DNA of 64,000 bases from Syngnathus acus. Its lineage: Eukaryota; Chordata; Actinopteri; Syngnathiformes; Syngnathidae. Position 1 is the stretch's first letter. Each line of letters begins with the position of its first letter. This document shows positions 28,401 through 39,841 of this stretch, one piece after another. The stretch lies in the NCBI RefSeq assembly GCF_901709675.1, contig NC_051105.1, positions 9,232,104-9,296,103 on the forward strand, read 5' to 3'. Made by a program: the position numbers and the translations under genes. The notes beneath the pieces were generated by a model. That model was not told where the DNA came from. It saw only the letters and a program-made list of their open reading frames with translations, and made no database searches.

Positions 28401-31400
28401 TTCACATTTACACAATGGGATGTGAACATCGAGTATGATCATAATTGTTTTTCTATATTAAATTAGTAAAGTAGCTCTGGGGGTTGCTTATCTTACCCAG
28501 GAGTCTGAGTTTGCTGGCTGTAATATGAGAAGAGGTGAAAAAGATCATGGAAGATAGAAAATAAAGAACAGGTTAATAGAAAGAAAATCAAAATAATAAA
28601 AAATAACTACAAAATAAAATAATTAAATTAAATAATTACAAATAATAAATAATAAAAAAGGTTAATTTAAAAAAAAGGATTCCACTGTTTGTGAATGACT
28701 GTTATCCACAAACCTCTGTCGGGGAGGTGACATTAATATCAGGAGTTGCTGCAGAATCAAACAGATTGATGATATTTTCCGTTTTCATCTCTTTGGATGG
28801 GGTCACCTTGGGTGGAGGAGGCACTGCTGGTCTGAGCTGTGACAAAGACACCAACCATTAAAAACCTTGGTTGCATTTGAAATAATGAGATAACCTACCT
28901 ACCTTGGATGGGGATTTTGGAATTGGCGGCGGTCCTCCTGGCTTGAGGGTGTGGTTAGACTCATCGATGCCACTGAGTCAGTTAGAAGAAATAGAGGGTG
29001 GAATAAAAAAAAGAATCCATATTACTCAGAGTGAGTATCCATAACATAAGAGGATAGCGGAGAAAGAAAAGTTGCAATTCATGCAAAGTTGTCATGCAAG
29101 AAAAGTGAGTCTCCATCTCTTCTTTTTACATCACTCTTGCATCCCATGCAGCGCAGGCTGTGCCCGTGCCTCAGTTAGACCTCACAAGAGAGCCGTAGTT
29201 GTGACATCATTCTTATATACATATTTACATACATATATTTTTTACTTGTATACTTTAGAAGCTGACAGAAGCCTCAGAACTGAAGATATTTAAAGAGATG
29301 GACGTAAAGAAAATTAAGTACACCAGCATGGGAAATAAAAAAAAATCCATAATTCTCTATGCAATATAAAGAAGATTCGCAACACTCGAAGATTAGTTTG
29401 GTTACGTAACACACTTGTGCCACATTAAACCATTAATGTCTTGCCCATCTCGTTCCTATCTGCAGCTCTGAGAGCACAACGCTCTTTCCAGACAAGCACT
29501 GTGAATTCTCTCAAACCTGCAAACTGGCTGACAAACAGACAAGTGGACAGACAGAGCAACAGTTGCGTCACCGTCCTTGCTGATTACCTCCTATTTGCTC
29601 CTGACGATAAGGCGCTGCGGTTACCTGTCTTTCTGTAATGGAGGTTCAGGGGTGGCTTCAGATTAATGAAGGTTTATTCTTTGCTTCATATGTAAACCCT
29701 TCATTCATTCACTTGCTATAATATCATTGGGATTTAAATGAATGGCAGAATTTAAAAAAATGATATAATGAAACTTGCTCACGGACCTGCTTGTGTCCGT
29801 CTGTTCCAGTTTTACCAAGACATCGTATAAATCTTGATCCAACTGTAGGGAGAGTGAAAAGCAGAAGACATTAGATTTTTTTTTTTTAAACTTTATCCTT
29901 AATATCCCAATTTAAAATATAACAGCCCACAATCAATTTTATGGTTGCCCTAGTGATGTGTCCCAATTCTTGACACTCACCCGACTAATTTCTTTGTGAA
30001 ACTTTTCCTCAAAACCAGCCAAACTCTGGAAGGTGCTGACATAAAAACCAACACGACTGCAAAAGGGAGAAAAAGAGTGACAAATATTCACGACATAGCG
30101 ACACATAGCTATGCACAATAAGAGTTCACCTGTTCCACAGTGAAGGCAACTCCTCCTGTAAGTCAATATTGATTTCCTCAAACACCTTCTGGGCTCTCTC
30201 CAATTCCTCCTCTGCCTAAAATAATCACAACTGGGGTTGGTTTCTTATTTTTGCTGTATGATAGCGACAATAAACAGGTTGACACTCCCAAGGAAAGATC
30301 TAAGTGTCTATCATTAGCAGTGTGGTGTACCTGGCTTCTGGACAAGCTACTCTGGGCCACATTGTGTGCTGACAGAATCCCTTGAGCCCAGCCGGGTGTT
30401 GCCCTCTCCAACAAAGAGGATGGCTAAAAAGGGAGAGAGCACATTTGGATACCCTCCTCATCTTAAATAGAATCGAGGTTAGAGTTTACACTTTACCTTG
30501 GTGATTTTAATCCCGCCGTCCTTTTTCTTGGTCTTATGCGTGGTGGAATAGTTGTGTCTGGCACTGTCGTAATCCACCAACTTTCTGTCCCTCTTGGCAA
30601 TACGAGCCTGAGTAACAATGTCATATAGTTTGTGCCGTTCATATTAAGCGGTCTACGATAGCACGGCGGCTAACCTTAATATCAGGAAACTGTCCCAAGT
30701 AGGTATCCATGGAGATGAGGGCATGATCGACCAACTTTTGATGGTAGTCAGTCCAGAGCACATCACAATCCTTGAAGATGCATACAGATGTTAAGAAGAA
30801 ATATGGAGTTATGTTTGGAAAAATGTGTTAAAAGAAATATTATTATTATTAGTAGTAGTATTATTATTATTATTTTATCAAACGGATGAAGTACCGTATT
30901 TTCCGGACTATAAGCCGCTACTTCCATATACAAGCTTTGAACCCTGCACCCAGTGAGGCTTATCAAAGGATTTTTCATGATTTTTATGATATTTTATAAT
31001 TTGTGCATATTCTCTTATATTTGGAAATGAAACATTAAAACACCTGCAGTTTATAGTCCAGTGCAGCTTATTTATGAACAAAACAGGAGTTTCCTTGAAT
31101 TTTGGATGGTGCGGCTTATATTCAGAAATTATAGTAGTCATATAGTCCAAGACTCAAACATATTTTTAAGAATATGAAATACTCCCTGGCCACAACGTTA
31201 GGATTATAAGAACACATTATACAACATTATAAGAATAACATGTCTGACCTCCACAACGGAATCAACTTCATTCTTGCCGTACCAGTCGGGCTCATACATG
31301 TCAGCAAGGCATGCCTGCACGTTCTTGGAGGACTCGTGCATGGCTTTGAAGAAACATACACATCATGGTGTACATTTGCAAAAACTGGAAAATGTTCATT

Positions 31401-32571
31401 GATGTATGATATGCATCCGATTATTTAACCATCAGTGTCTTTCTAACCTTTCACGGCCTCTAGGTATGCTCTCAGGTCGCGCTGGAGTTTGCTCCCTTCA
31501 GCCTGAAGAGATGACACATTTAAGAAGACACATGCATGAGATGACCACAATAGTCGTCTATTAAATAATAAAATTCTGTTGTGGTGGCTCTGATCAAAAC
31601 GCGGACTCTCACATATTGTTTGTTGAAGTTTATGACTCCCTCCTCGAAAGCAACATCTTTGGTCTCATCTGCTTTTCCAAGCTTCTGTAGGACCTGCCAA
31701 TCAAAAAAAGCAACAACGCTATCAATAATGGTATATTTAAATTTTCCGCTGTCACCAATCACCAATAAACGGAAAAATTAATAATTAGGATAATGTTAAA
31801 TAATCAAACCAATGAGAATTCATTATTTGACATTCATGTCACAGAAACCATTTGAATAACAGTCACACTCAATATGCAATAATACAAGAACTCCTACAAT
31901 AAATCTTTATACAAGACTTTCCCACACAGCTAATTAAGGCAACCAAAACATGAGGAACGCCTCCTCCAGATGTACCACATAGTATTGATTGCCGAAGAGT
32001 GCACATGACGCTCACGGACGGTGCACATATAGCTTTAACTAAGATAGCGCCCTCTGTCATTCATTCATCGCATCCCTAACGTGCAATTGCCGAGGCCTCC
32101 CTATGCATAGGAAATGTACAGTAAACGAAGCAGCAGCGTTTGGCTTGATACTAGCATTGTGCACGATTTAAATGTGACAGGATTTGAGGCTGTGAGACGC
32201 ACGCATGGATGGCCATGATTGTCTAAGAAGTGCCAAATTGACGATTCAAAGTGGGCCCATCAGCTTCTCCTTCAACATCCACTTCAATGACATTGGCTTA
32301 AATACACGGAAACAGGGGGGGTGCACCGGCCGATCCCCAAATGCACCATCTCAGCTCCCAGCTGTGAGGCTGTCGTGATGCGACATTACCCCCTCGATGG
32401 GGGGATGCGCAACTTGGTGCCTCGCTTCTTTTCCAGGCCTCGCATCTCTTCATTTCCCACATTTGCTGAGTCCGCGGCTCTTACCTTCTCTTGGGCTCGT
32501 GTTAGCTTCTTCTGAACGTTGCTGGCCACTTTCCCTGCAGTCAAACCCTTCCCCAAATTGAGCTCAGCCAT
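25430..32571 (-). CDS. bin1: Bridging integrator 1 / amphiphysin 2, complete, 18 coding exons
   Basis: Membrane-bending N-BAR and SH3 adaptor acting in endocytosis and muscle T-tubule formation. Coding exons in transcript order: 32571-32485, 31693-31613, 31502-31448, 31343-31249, 30770-30675, 30607-30497, 30423-30331, 30215-30130, 30056-29981, 29842-29787, 28972-28903, 28836-28714, 28517-28497, 27376-27020, 26658-26593, 26516-26442, 25709-25608 and 25531-25430. All are GT-AG and in phase, about 583 aa. The N-BAR domain starts [20 protein letters not shown] and includes [20 protein letters not shown] and [21 protein letters not shown] proline-rich part ([19 protein letters not shown]) and NIINLF follow. 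An acidic central exon comes next, then a C-terminal SH3 (ALYDY-equivalent [31 protein letters not shown]). Exon 7 marks it as BIN1 rather than AMPH. The LLDLD and PWDLW clathrin/AP2 motifs of the mammalian CLAP region are not seen. ATG 32571 fits the family; an upstream in-frame Met at 32604 is less likely. Confidence 0.93.
25851..26372. mobile_element. MITE with long inverted arms, interrupted by a SINE
   Basis: The left arm (25851-25897: TAGTGATTGGAAAATGAAGC then TTCAAATTTGCTTCACGAAC) matches the left arm of the copy at 50691. After the nested SINE, the right arm resumes at about 26349 (TTCATGAAGCAAATGTGAAC), the inverse complement of the left arm. It lies in bin1 intron 16. The internal region between arms has no coding capacity. 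A hAT-like origin is suggested by the YAGTG end; no target-site duplication is visible. Confidence 0.7.
26008..26348 (+). mobile_element. tRNA-derived SINE with L2-like 3' tail, inserted in a MITE
   Basis: It begins at GTCCGCCTCACAGTTAGGAG with the B-box GGTTCGATTCC at 26033-26043. A body of the GTGTGGAGTTTGCATGTTCT type follows, and it ends in a tail with GCGGTTCAGAAAATGGATGG repeats. This is a very common teleost SINE whose tail resembles the 3' end of L2/Maui LINEs. The A-box end is missing, so the copy is 5'-truncated. Low divergence suggests fairly recent insertion. Confidence 0.8.
27020..27376 (-). CDS. bin1: bin1 large acidic central exon with Trp/Asp repeats
   Basis: 357-bp phase-0 exon, 119 residues, lying between the proline-rich/clathrin-binding part and the SH3 domain. 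About 55 residues are made of imperfect repeats that start YDP or YD and carry [16 protein letters not shown] or DDWEDDG; an acidic tail follows. No counterpart is known to me in mammalian BIN1, whose CLAP exons lie at this position. Acidic-Trp motifs are a common style of endocytic adaptor ligand, so a trafficking role is plausible but inferred. Confidence 0.75.
28497..28517 (-). CDS. bin1: bin1 21-bp microexon
   Basis: An acceptor ATTACAG, then CCAGCAAACTCAGACTCCTG plus one G, then the donor GTAAGA. It encodes PANSDSW in phase 0 and joins the flanking exons without disturbing the frame. Because skipping it also preserves frame, its use cannot be proven from sequence. Confidence 0.6.
28560..28685. 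repeat. A/T-rich low-complexity tract in bin1 intron 12
   Basis: AATAAT/AAATAAA-rich sequence between bin1 exons 13 and 12 on the minus strand. No gene content. Confidence 0.8.
30331..30423 (-). CDS. bin1: bin1 exon 7, alternative neuronal BAR-domain insert
   Basis: 93-bp in-frame cassette exon encoding 31 residues ([12 protein letters not shown], then AHNVAQ). It corresponds to the brain-included human BIN1 exon 7 insert of the SLLEKAAPQW type. Flanking exons 6 and 8 are in phase 0, so the cassette can be skipped without a frameshift, as in mammals. Tissue-specific inclusion here is inferred, not seen. Confidence 0.85.
30896..31146. mobile_element. Short inverted-repeat DNA element in bin1 intron 4
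   Basis: The left end reads TACCGTATTTTCCGGACTAT then AAGCCGC; the right end reads GCGGCTTATATTCAGAAATT, an imperfect inverse complement of it. The interior repeats the same words (GCAGTTTATAGTCCAGTGCA, GCTTATTTATG). This family of 'ccggactataagccgc' elements is widespread in fish. It has no coding capacity and no superfamily assignment is made. Confidence 0.65.
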
Positions 32572-32900
32572 CTTATCGCGTGGATCAGCCTGGGGGACGC
32601 GCACGGGTAGGAAGTAAGAGCAAAAAACAACGGCTGGACCGCTAGGGTGACCGTGTAGGAAAATGCATCAATGTCCCGATGAGAAATACAAGCGTTGAAT
32701 GTGCGTGTCGCGTGAAGCTGATGTGGTATCAGTTGGATGATGCAAAGCCAGGCTGGCTGGTATTCTCGAATATTGAGCTGTTAAGCGTGCGCGTCCACGA
32801 CACGGGAGGAGGATGCTGACAGAGATGCTCTTAAAGGCGCAGAACCTGCTGCGCGTACACGTCACGTGTAGTTGCGTACTAGCTAAGCCGAAGTATATTA
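32572..32900 (-). promoter_or_regulatory. bin1: Likely bin1 promoter and 5' UTR
   Basis: Sequence directly upstream of the bin1 start codon is richer in CpG than its AT-rich surroundings. It carries ACGTCACGTGT at 32859-32869, a combined CRE-like and E-box (USF/CREB type) motif. No TATA box was identified. The exact transcription start is unknown. Confidence 0.4.
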
Positions 32901-33016
32901 CGGTAGTGGTTCTCAAATTCGAACACAAAGTACCATCTAAAAAAATGGATATATAAATGTCAACAATACATTAGAGAAACGTAAGGCTTAATTAGAAGCA
33001 CTTTTAGATAAATAAA

Positions 33017-33064
33017 TACATACATACATACATACATACATACATACATACATACATACATACA

Positions 33065-33098
<34 letters not shown>

Positions 33099-33236
33099 CA
33101 TACATACATATATACATATATACATATATACATACATACATACATACATACATACATACATACATACATACATACATACATACATACATACATACATACA
33201 TTAATACATACACACATAAATAAATAAATAAACATA
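33017..33236. repeat. (ATAC)n tetranucleotide array
   Basis: About 220 bases of TACA repeats with a few TATATACA variants in the middle. Repetitive Tyr-Met-Cys-Val frames on the minus strand are artefacts of this array. Confidence 0.95.
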
Positions 33237-34914
33237 GGCATTTATACTCCCACTAGTTAGATCTCTGGCAATGCTCTTCAAAAAATATTTTATGTGAATA
33301 ACAAGTAACGGAACAGTATTCTACATATAATAAAATAAACGGATATATAGTTAGGGCAGTAGCAACGCAATTATAAAAACAAGCCTCTACAATTGTAAGA
33401 AAATGGTTCTCATCCAGACATTTCAAAAATTGAAAATAAATTCTGGCTTATTTCATTAGCATTTTTACACAGTGATAAATTGTTCTCCTGGAGATGGCGC
33501 CAAAAGCACACTACTTGTAAATGTTTAATTATTTCATAATCCTTAACGCATCCTCACCCATCAGACAACGGTGTATAAAGGGGGTTCAATATTGTGTATT
33601 ATTTATTTACGTTTGGCTGTAAGAGTGCGTCAATTATCTTGCCAATTTACAGACGAAAATAGAGTCAAAAATCGCATTACGAACAAGATACTGTGCATTG
33701 CCACGTATATATTGGTCTGGTTTTCAAACAATATCCTATAATTGGATTTATTGCCATTGATCGAATTTAAGGGAATATTCGCTTTTCTCCGCGTTGTTTA
33801 GAACTCTCCGTGGTGCTGAAACAGAACACTTGCTCTTTTTATCCTCACATATCTTCCCCGCGTGAGCCCACTGTTTTTCTTGCCTCCTCCCCCCTATTCA
33901 CTCACTTGTGCCCCTCACCACTAACCCTCCCCCAGCCTTTTATTCTGCACAATAACAACATTTGGCCACGAGTCACCAAGCCTATTCGTTGCTGCCGTAA
34001 TGAAATGGATCTCTCCCCCCTCTAATGCCGTGGAATGGTTTGCCCCGACCTGCACGATGAGACGCTGACAACAAAGGAAGCACATAGAGAGTGCTCTTAG
34101 GGGAGGGAGTGTGATGTAAACACAGAAAAACGGCTCACTTGCGGTTTTTTATTTCATTTCCTGGACCATCATGGGCTCTCAATATTGCATGAGGCGGACA
34201 CAGCGTTTTTGCGTGGACAGACTCAATTATTACACGCGTGGATGAGAGCAAGGAGTTGAGAGCCGTGTGGCGTGTTGCTGGAGTTCTTCTCCAGGTTGGC
34301 ACCATGCAATGAAATTGAAATGTGGTCTTTTTTTAAGCAGACCAAGAGGAGAAGAGATCCTTGTGGTTGTCTTTTCATGGAAACAGTCGACTATGTTTTT
34401 TATTAGGTGAGTTTTCTTTGTTCTGACCTGCAGCATGGCGCACGCAACACCGAGATTCCTACTAAGGCTGCATTTTCTAATTATTAAAAAAAAAAAAAAA
34501 AAAGATTAACATGCTGATTAGCATCCTTCTTTATTGAATGTTTTTTTAACGTGCGTTTGAAAATGATACAAAACGCACTGATCATCTATGTGCTATTGTT
34601 TGTCTCCTATTGTTTTCATTAGGGAATATTTGGTTGTTTGTCAAACATATTTACCTCCACTCTTGCCAAGCGTCGCGCGTCTATATGATTCCTGATGCTA
34701 TCTGAAAATAATAATTAAAATCACTAAACTCAGGATTTGATAATAATACATAAACCATAATTAGGTCTATCGAGCTATGTTTTCTTTTGTCTTTTGGTTG
34801 AAGCAAATGACTATGTCTAATAATGACAAGACCAAGAATATACTGTATTTTGTATGCATCATACTCAGAATGTATTTTTTCAAAAATACATTGATGTTAT
34901 ATTAGGTGGTGAAC

Positions 34915-35135
34915 AGCACGATGGATGAGTGGTTACCACCTTACATTTCTGATGTTGGGGGTTCAAATCCAGGCTCAGGGTCTTCCCACCCCTTCTGTTT
35001 CCTGCCACAATCCAAAACATGCTTCTTGAAGACCCCAGATTGTCCTGAGCTGTGAAAATAAGTGCAAATTGTTGTTCATCCGTACAGTCTGTGCTTCACG
35101 ATTGGTTGGTGACCAGCCGGGGGTGTCATTTGAAA
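34915..35135 (+). mobile_element. Diverged tRNA-derived SINE copy
   Basis: ATGGATGAGTGGTTACCACC, then GGGGGTTCAAATCCAGGCTC (B-box-like), then CCACAATCCAAAACATGCTT and GATTGGTTGGTGACCAGCCG follow the same order as the SINE at 26008, with many substitutions. The 5' part lost from the younger copy is present here. The 3' tail is missing. Confidence 0.65.
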
Positions 35136-38100
35136 GCTAATGTTGATTTGTTGTTGTCAGTGAGGCAAAATTCAAATACTTTGTCAGACACTTGTTGAAG
35201 GTAGTGAAGTGTGTTGTGTGTGTGTATGTGGGTGTTTATTTTACATTTAATACCATGGCAAAACAAACTCTTACAACGTATTTCGAGCTGCTTTTGAATT
35301 GTGACATCAAGAAGAAAAGATGTTAAACCTAACAATGGGTGGTACGTTATTTGCATAAAGCACACTGAAAAATAAGCCCGACGGGAATACAAAATGTAGA
35401 TGTAACACAAGATACTTTTCCTTAGTAGAGAACACAAAGAGTAAAATAGTAAGATTGAATCATAGTGTTTAAATAGACCTTAGTGTCAGAATGAGGTTTT
35501 ATATTCAAGTAATGTAATAAAAGGGGTTGTGAATAGCAGGTATGCAAAAAATTGGCTGTTCAAATGAGAACACGGGAGATATTGGAAGGCATAGTGCGTA
35601 TTACATTGTATTTAAAGATCCATTATTTTTAAAAGCCTTTTGAGTGATGCCCCATATGGTGCAGTGCTCTTATATAACTGTAATCAACATCCAAGCAGTC
35701 TTCCTCAAACCTTCGCCTAAGCGCCAAGCCCCGAGTTGATGAACAGTTTGGCCACAAGTCAAATATTCTATCTCTACCAGACATTTTTCATTTCAGCCGC
35801 TAAAAAAAATGTGTTAGCCATCTTGAGAGGATTCAGCCGTTTTCAGAAATTATACTGACGCAAGAAAATATGAGTCAGAAGTCCAAGGGAGAACACAAAA
35901 TGGTTGGCTCATTCAATTCCAAATTGCAATGGAAGATAGTTGAGTGATGAAACAGAAAAAAAAAATAACAGTAGTGTCATGTAACGCACAGTTCAAAGGA
36001 AAGCAAGACAAAGCGAGGGCTACACTGGGAATTAAGCAAACTAGGCGAGGGACACAAAGGATAACCGTGGCAGAGAAAGTCTTCCTAATCCCATTAATAG
36101 ACACCTGAGACGTTTTTGGCATACAGCCGCACGCAAGTCACCCGCACAAACGTCACAGTCTGTCCCACCATATGGAATCGACGGCGACGTGACCACAGTT
36201 AGTGTAATGAGGACAGCATCAGATGTGACTCACAGCGTGCATGCAGCCTCAGGCGCTGCGGCCCGTGTGGACATTTGTTTGCCATCTAGATGCTTTGATA
36301 CGAGGCCCGTCTCCTTATTAGAATCTGTCAGATGCAAACATTATCTGCCAGTGCAAGTTGTAGATCCCATGCAATTTAATTGTGTTGAATCAGTGCATTA
36401 GCGACTTTAGGAGAGAGGAATATCGATCTGCTTTGGACCAGAGACAAATTACACAATCTGGTCCGGCGTTGTTGTGTGTGAAGGAACAAAGCGCTTGAAA
36501 GCAGCCGTCAAGAGATGACGTTGAAAGATAGAGAATGAACTGTAAGCTGATGTAAGCCTTCGTATTTAGCCCCTCGCTAGCTCACCTTCATCCTTCTATC
36601 AATGACCAGGGCTTATGGAGGGATCACCGTTGAGACCACCAACACTACACAACAAACTGCCTGTACTGTGTTTTGGGTTTGTGTGCTTTGAGTTGGGTGG
36701 ATGATGCCATAGGTCACTAGCAATCTCAATAAATTTGTCGCACAAAAAAAGGGAGAACAGAGAGAGAGTGTGAGGAGAAAGTTAATGGTTGTTGTAGCGT
36801 CCATACAAATCACTCTGCTGCGTTTAAACTTAATGACCTCAACAGACACATGACTAAAGTTGAGGACGTTCCAATGCGAGTGCTCAGAGGATTAGCTTTG
36901 TGTTCATGTATGCAGTCAACGCACGTATTTCTGACAGCCTAAAGGACGTATAACAATGTTATAGCCTCTAAAGATGTCCTTTCCTGGAGTTTGGACTAAG
37001 TGTAAACAAAGAGGTCCAAATACTGATGCTAATAAACACAAAGCTGGAAATAAGCAAAGGTGTTCTTGTTAAGATATTGTGAACTCTAAAAATGAGCATT
37101 TAAATAAAGAGCAACAAATTGAAATTGTACCAAGGACTTCTGGGTCACGATCAAATTTAACAAAAACAGTGGTTAGCTGTTAGCTTCCATTTATTCAAAA
37201 TATTTTTTACCTGATTCCAGATTTTCAAACTATTAACTAACCTAGGATTTTTTTTTTTGCATATCTACAGCAATCAGTATGCATTCAGAGCTCGGTGTGA
37301 GATGGACAGTAAACATTTATATTATGATGCAAATTAGCCACTAGCAGTAAATAAGCAAAAAAAAAAATAGTACTGTAATATATTTATTACATATTAGATA
37401 AAAATAACTGGGATACCATTTGCATATCAATTTCTTCTGTTGTGGATAAGAGAAGAAAAATAAATGGAAAACAGAACTCGCGAGTGTTAAAAGGTTAACA
37501 AAACAACAGCGATTACATTATTGGCCTGACTGAGGCATGCAAGCATTGAAACAGTTCTGATTTGTATCCAACAGACTGCACTGCAATTTTGCCTTTCTTC
37601 CAGCTGGGAAGAAAAGCAAGGTTTAAAAAAAAAAAAGCCTTTGAAAAGCTGGTTTCTCCGCAGTTTCTCTGTACAAGAGCTCTTGAGTAGGACGGCCAGG
37701 AAAGCAGCAGGAAACCCGTTTAGCCATAAAGAGAACATTTCCATTTCTTTTTCTGCAGTAGCCTCGGTGAGTGATTGTTTACATGTTGTTGAAACGAGGT
37801 CGATTTAGCTTTGTTTTGCTGATGGCAACAGTATTTTTGGAAAAAAAATTTCAACAGGGGATTTTATATCACATATGTTATTTTTTTAAATTTAACAGAG
37901 ATGTGTAAACTTATGGGGAACAAATGTTAAAGCTTGATGAAGCTCCCTGCTCCTGCTGGATGGTGTGATGTCTCCGCCCACATGTCTTTAGGCTAAGCAC
38001 ATCCCATGATAACTTTGGCAGCTCTCCAAAGGAATGAGGAGGCTGAAGGAATACTGAGTTGAGCCCACAGCAAATCTGGTTCCACCTTAGTGGATGCTTT

Positions 38101-39227
38101 AGCTTGTTTGCTGTGGTTGATTCTAACACAAATGGGTGATGTTCACATTTTGGTAAATGATCAAAAATTAGGTCAGATGTCATCGGCTACCAGGGGCCTC
38201 AAAGCGCACCTAGTACAAGATTGTTCCCTTAGAAACAACACTTGCCGCTTTTTTCTTATATTGCTGCAGGTTGTTATGGCAACAGGGAGGATGTGACATA
38301 ATCCAATGAAGTGTTGTTTAATCAGGTCCCTGGCTCTGGCCTGAAGCGCAGTCTTTTCGTTTAATTGTGTCTTCGTCTTCATGAGAACGGTGCGTGTGAA
38401 TATATCAGGCTGTCGCGTCGATAAATGGTCGAGAGAACTCGACCGCATTTGTTGTCACGCTGGGCAGCATATGTGGAAAAGGTCAAGCTAAGTAGTGTGA
38501 AGCTCTTTTTAACCAGGCCATACTCTGCTTGACAAGAATTGTTCATCGGAGCGCAAAAAAAAAAAGAGGTACAAAACCTTTGGAGACTTGGTGACTTTGA
38601 ATGAGTTTCAGTTCCTGTTCTTCAGCGCAAGAGACTCCTTTGTTGCGACATCAAAATCAAACAGGACTGCAAGCTAAGCACTACTCATGATGCATATTGT
38701 GTGCTCACCAGCCACTTAAATGAGTAACCCATTTCTTCCTTGCTCAAGGGCACCTTTAGGAGTAGACCAGCATTTACTGTTTCAGATCTGGCCAATCCAC
38801 GATCTGGTCTTAAAGCAAACCAACGTGCAGCCTCACTGACCGAGCTTCTGCCAACTCTGTATTAATACTAATCGGCTTTAGCTCTGAGTCATGCGCACCG
38901 CCCACAGAAGCTACTGATAACACCCTTACATTAATATTCTTCATCTTAACCTATATAGTTAGTTCCATTTTGATAGTGACGATGTGTGATGGCACTTGCA
39001 TTTTGAGTCTTAAAAGCAATGGAAGTTAGTCATTGGTACATTGTTGGCAGAGTTGCCATCAAGCTTTGGTAAAACCCTTGCAATTGCACCAAACTCAGTG
39101 GAAAATAATAAAGAAAGCAAGATGGAGGACTGTTGCCACACCACGCACTGCAACCACTACTGCTGCTGCAGCGTGCAGGAGGGCTCTTTATATAACACGC
39201 CCACTTAATTAACACAGGTGTCCTCAC

Positions 39228-39300
39228 TTAGACCAAGAATGTCAAACTGTGGCCCGTGGGCCAAATCTGGCCCGCAATGTAATTATATTTGGCCCACGAA
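39228..39300. mobile_element. hAT/Charlie-like transposon end fragment
   Basis: GAATGTCAAACTGTGGCCCG then TGGGCCAAATCTGGCCCGC resembles the terminal sequence of widespread hAT-Charlie type elements (TGTCAAACT..CGGCCC). Only one end is present. A similar inverted end occurs at about 56513-56552. Confidence 0.5.
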
Positions 39301-39841
39301 GACAAATTGTGCATCGACTTTGTGTCAGTATTATAACATTTCAATCAATCAACATTTTCCGTGTTACCAAGAAATAATAAATACAATCAATCAAAACATA
39401 AGAAACAGTATATAATTCATTCTTATTGTAAAATATTGCATTGATAACTGATTAATGTATTTTTTAGCATTCTTTAATAACATTGATCCTAAGTTGATAG
39501 AACATTAGAAAAGTTAGGTCTTTGGTTCAAGCTCAGGTTTGTTCTTGCTTCACTGGATGATTTTGTTGCAGTCATTTCACCTGGGAATGTTATTGTAGCG
39601 CTAAAATGTTTTTGCTCAAATCAGAGCATGCCGTTATGCTTTCCAGCTGAGCACTTTAGTATGTGATCAATAATCTCTTGCCTCTCTCTCTCTTTCCTCT
39701 TTTTGTAGCTTCCCATAACTCAATGGGTGAGGCCCACTAATTTAGAACCCCCCCGTCCCCACCCCACAGCCCCGAACAACCGCTTCATACCTGACCCGCA
39801 GACGCCTCCCATCAACACTGGCTCCCTTCACGTCTGCCGAC

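Larger units (their letters stand above)
32901..39708. other. bin1-tmem198 divergent intergenic region
   Basis: No coding gene is recognised. It contains a large (ATAC)n array at 33017-33236, a diverged SINE copy at about 34915-35135, a transposon-end fragment at 39228-39300 and an RFX X-box at 38270-38283. Segments at about 36130-36400 and 37920-38450 have mixed, non-repetitive composition and are candidate conserved non-coding elements. A 5' non-coding exon of tmem198 probably lies somewhere here. Confidence 0.5.

Noticed and set aside
32960-33241. Tyr-Met-Cys-Val repetitive minus-strand frames
   Set aside because: Direct translation of the (ATAC)n microsatellite.
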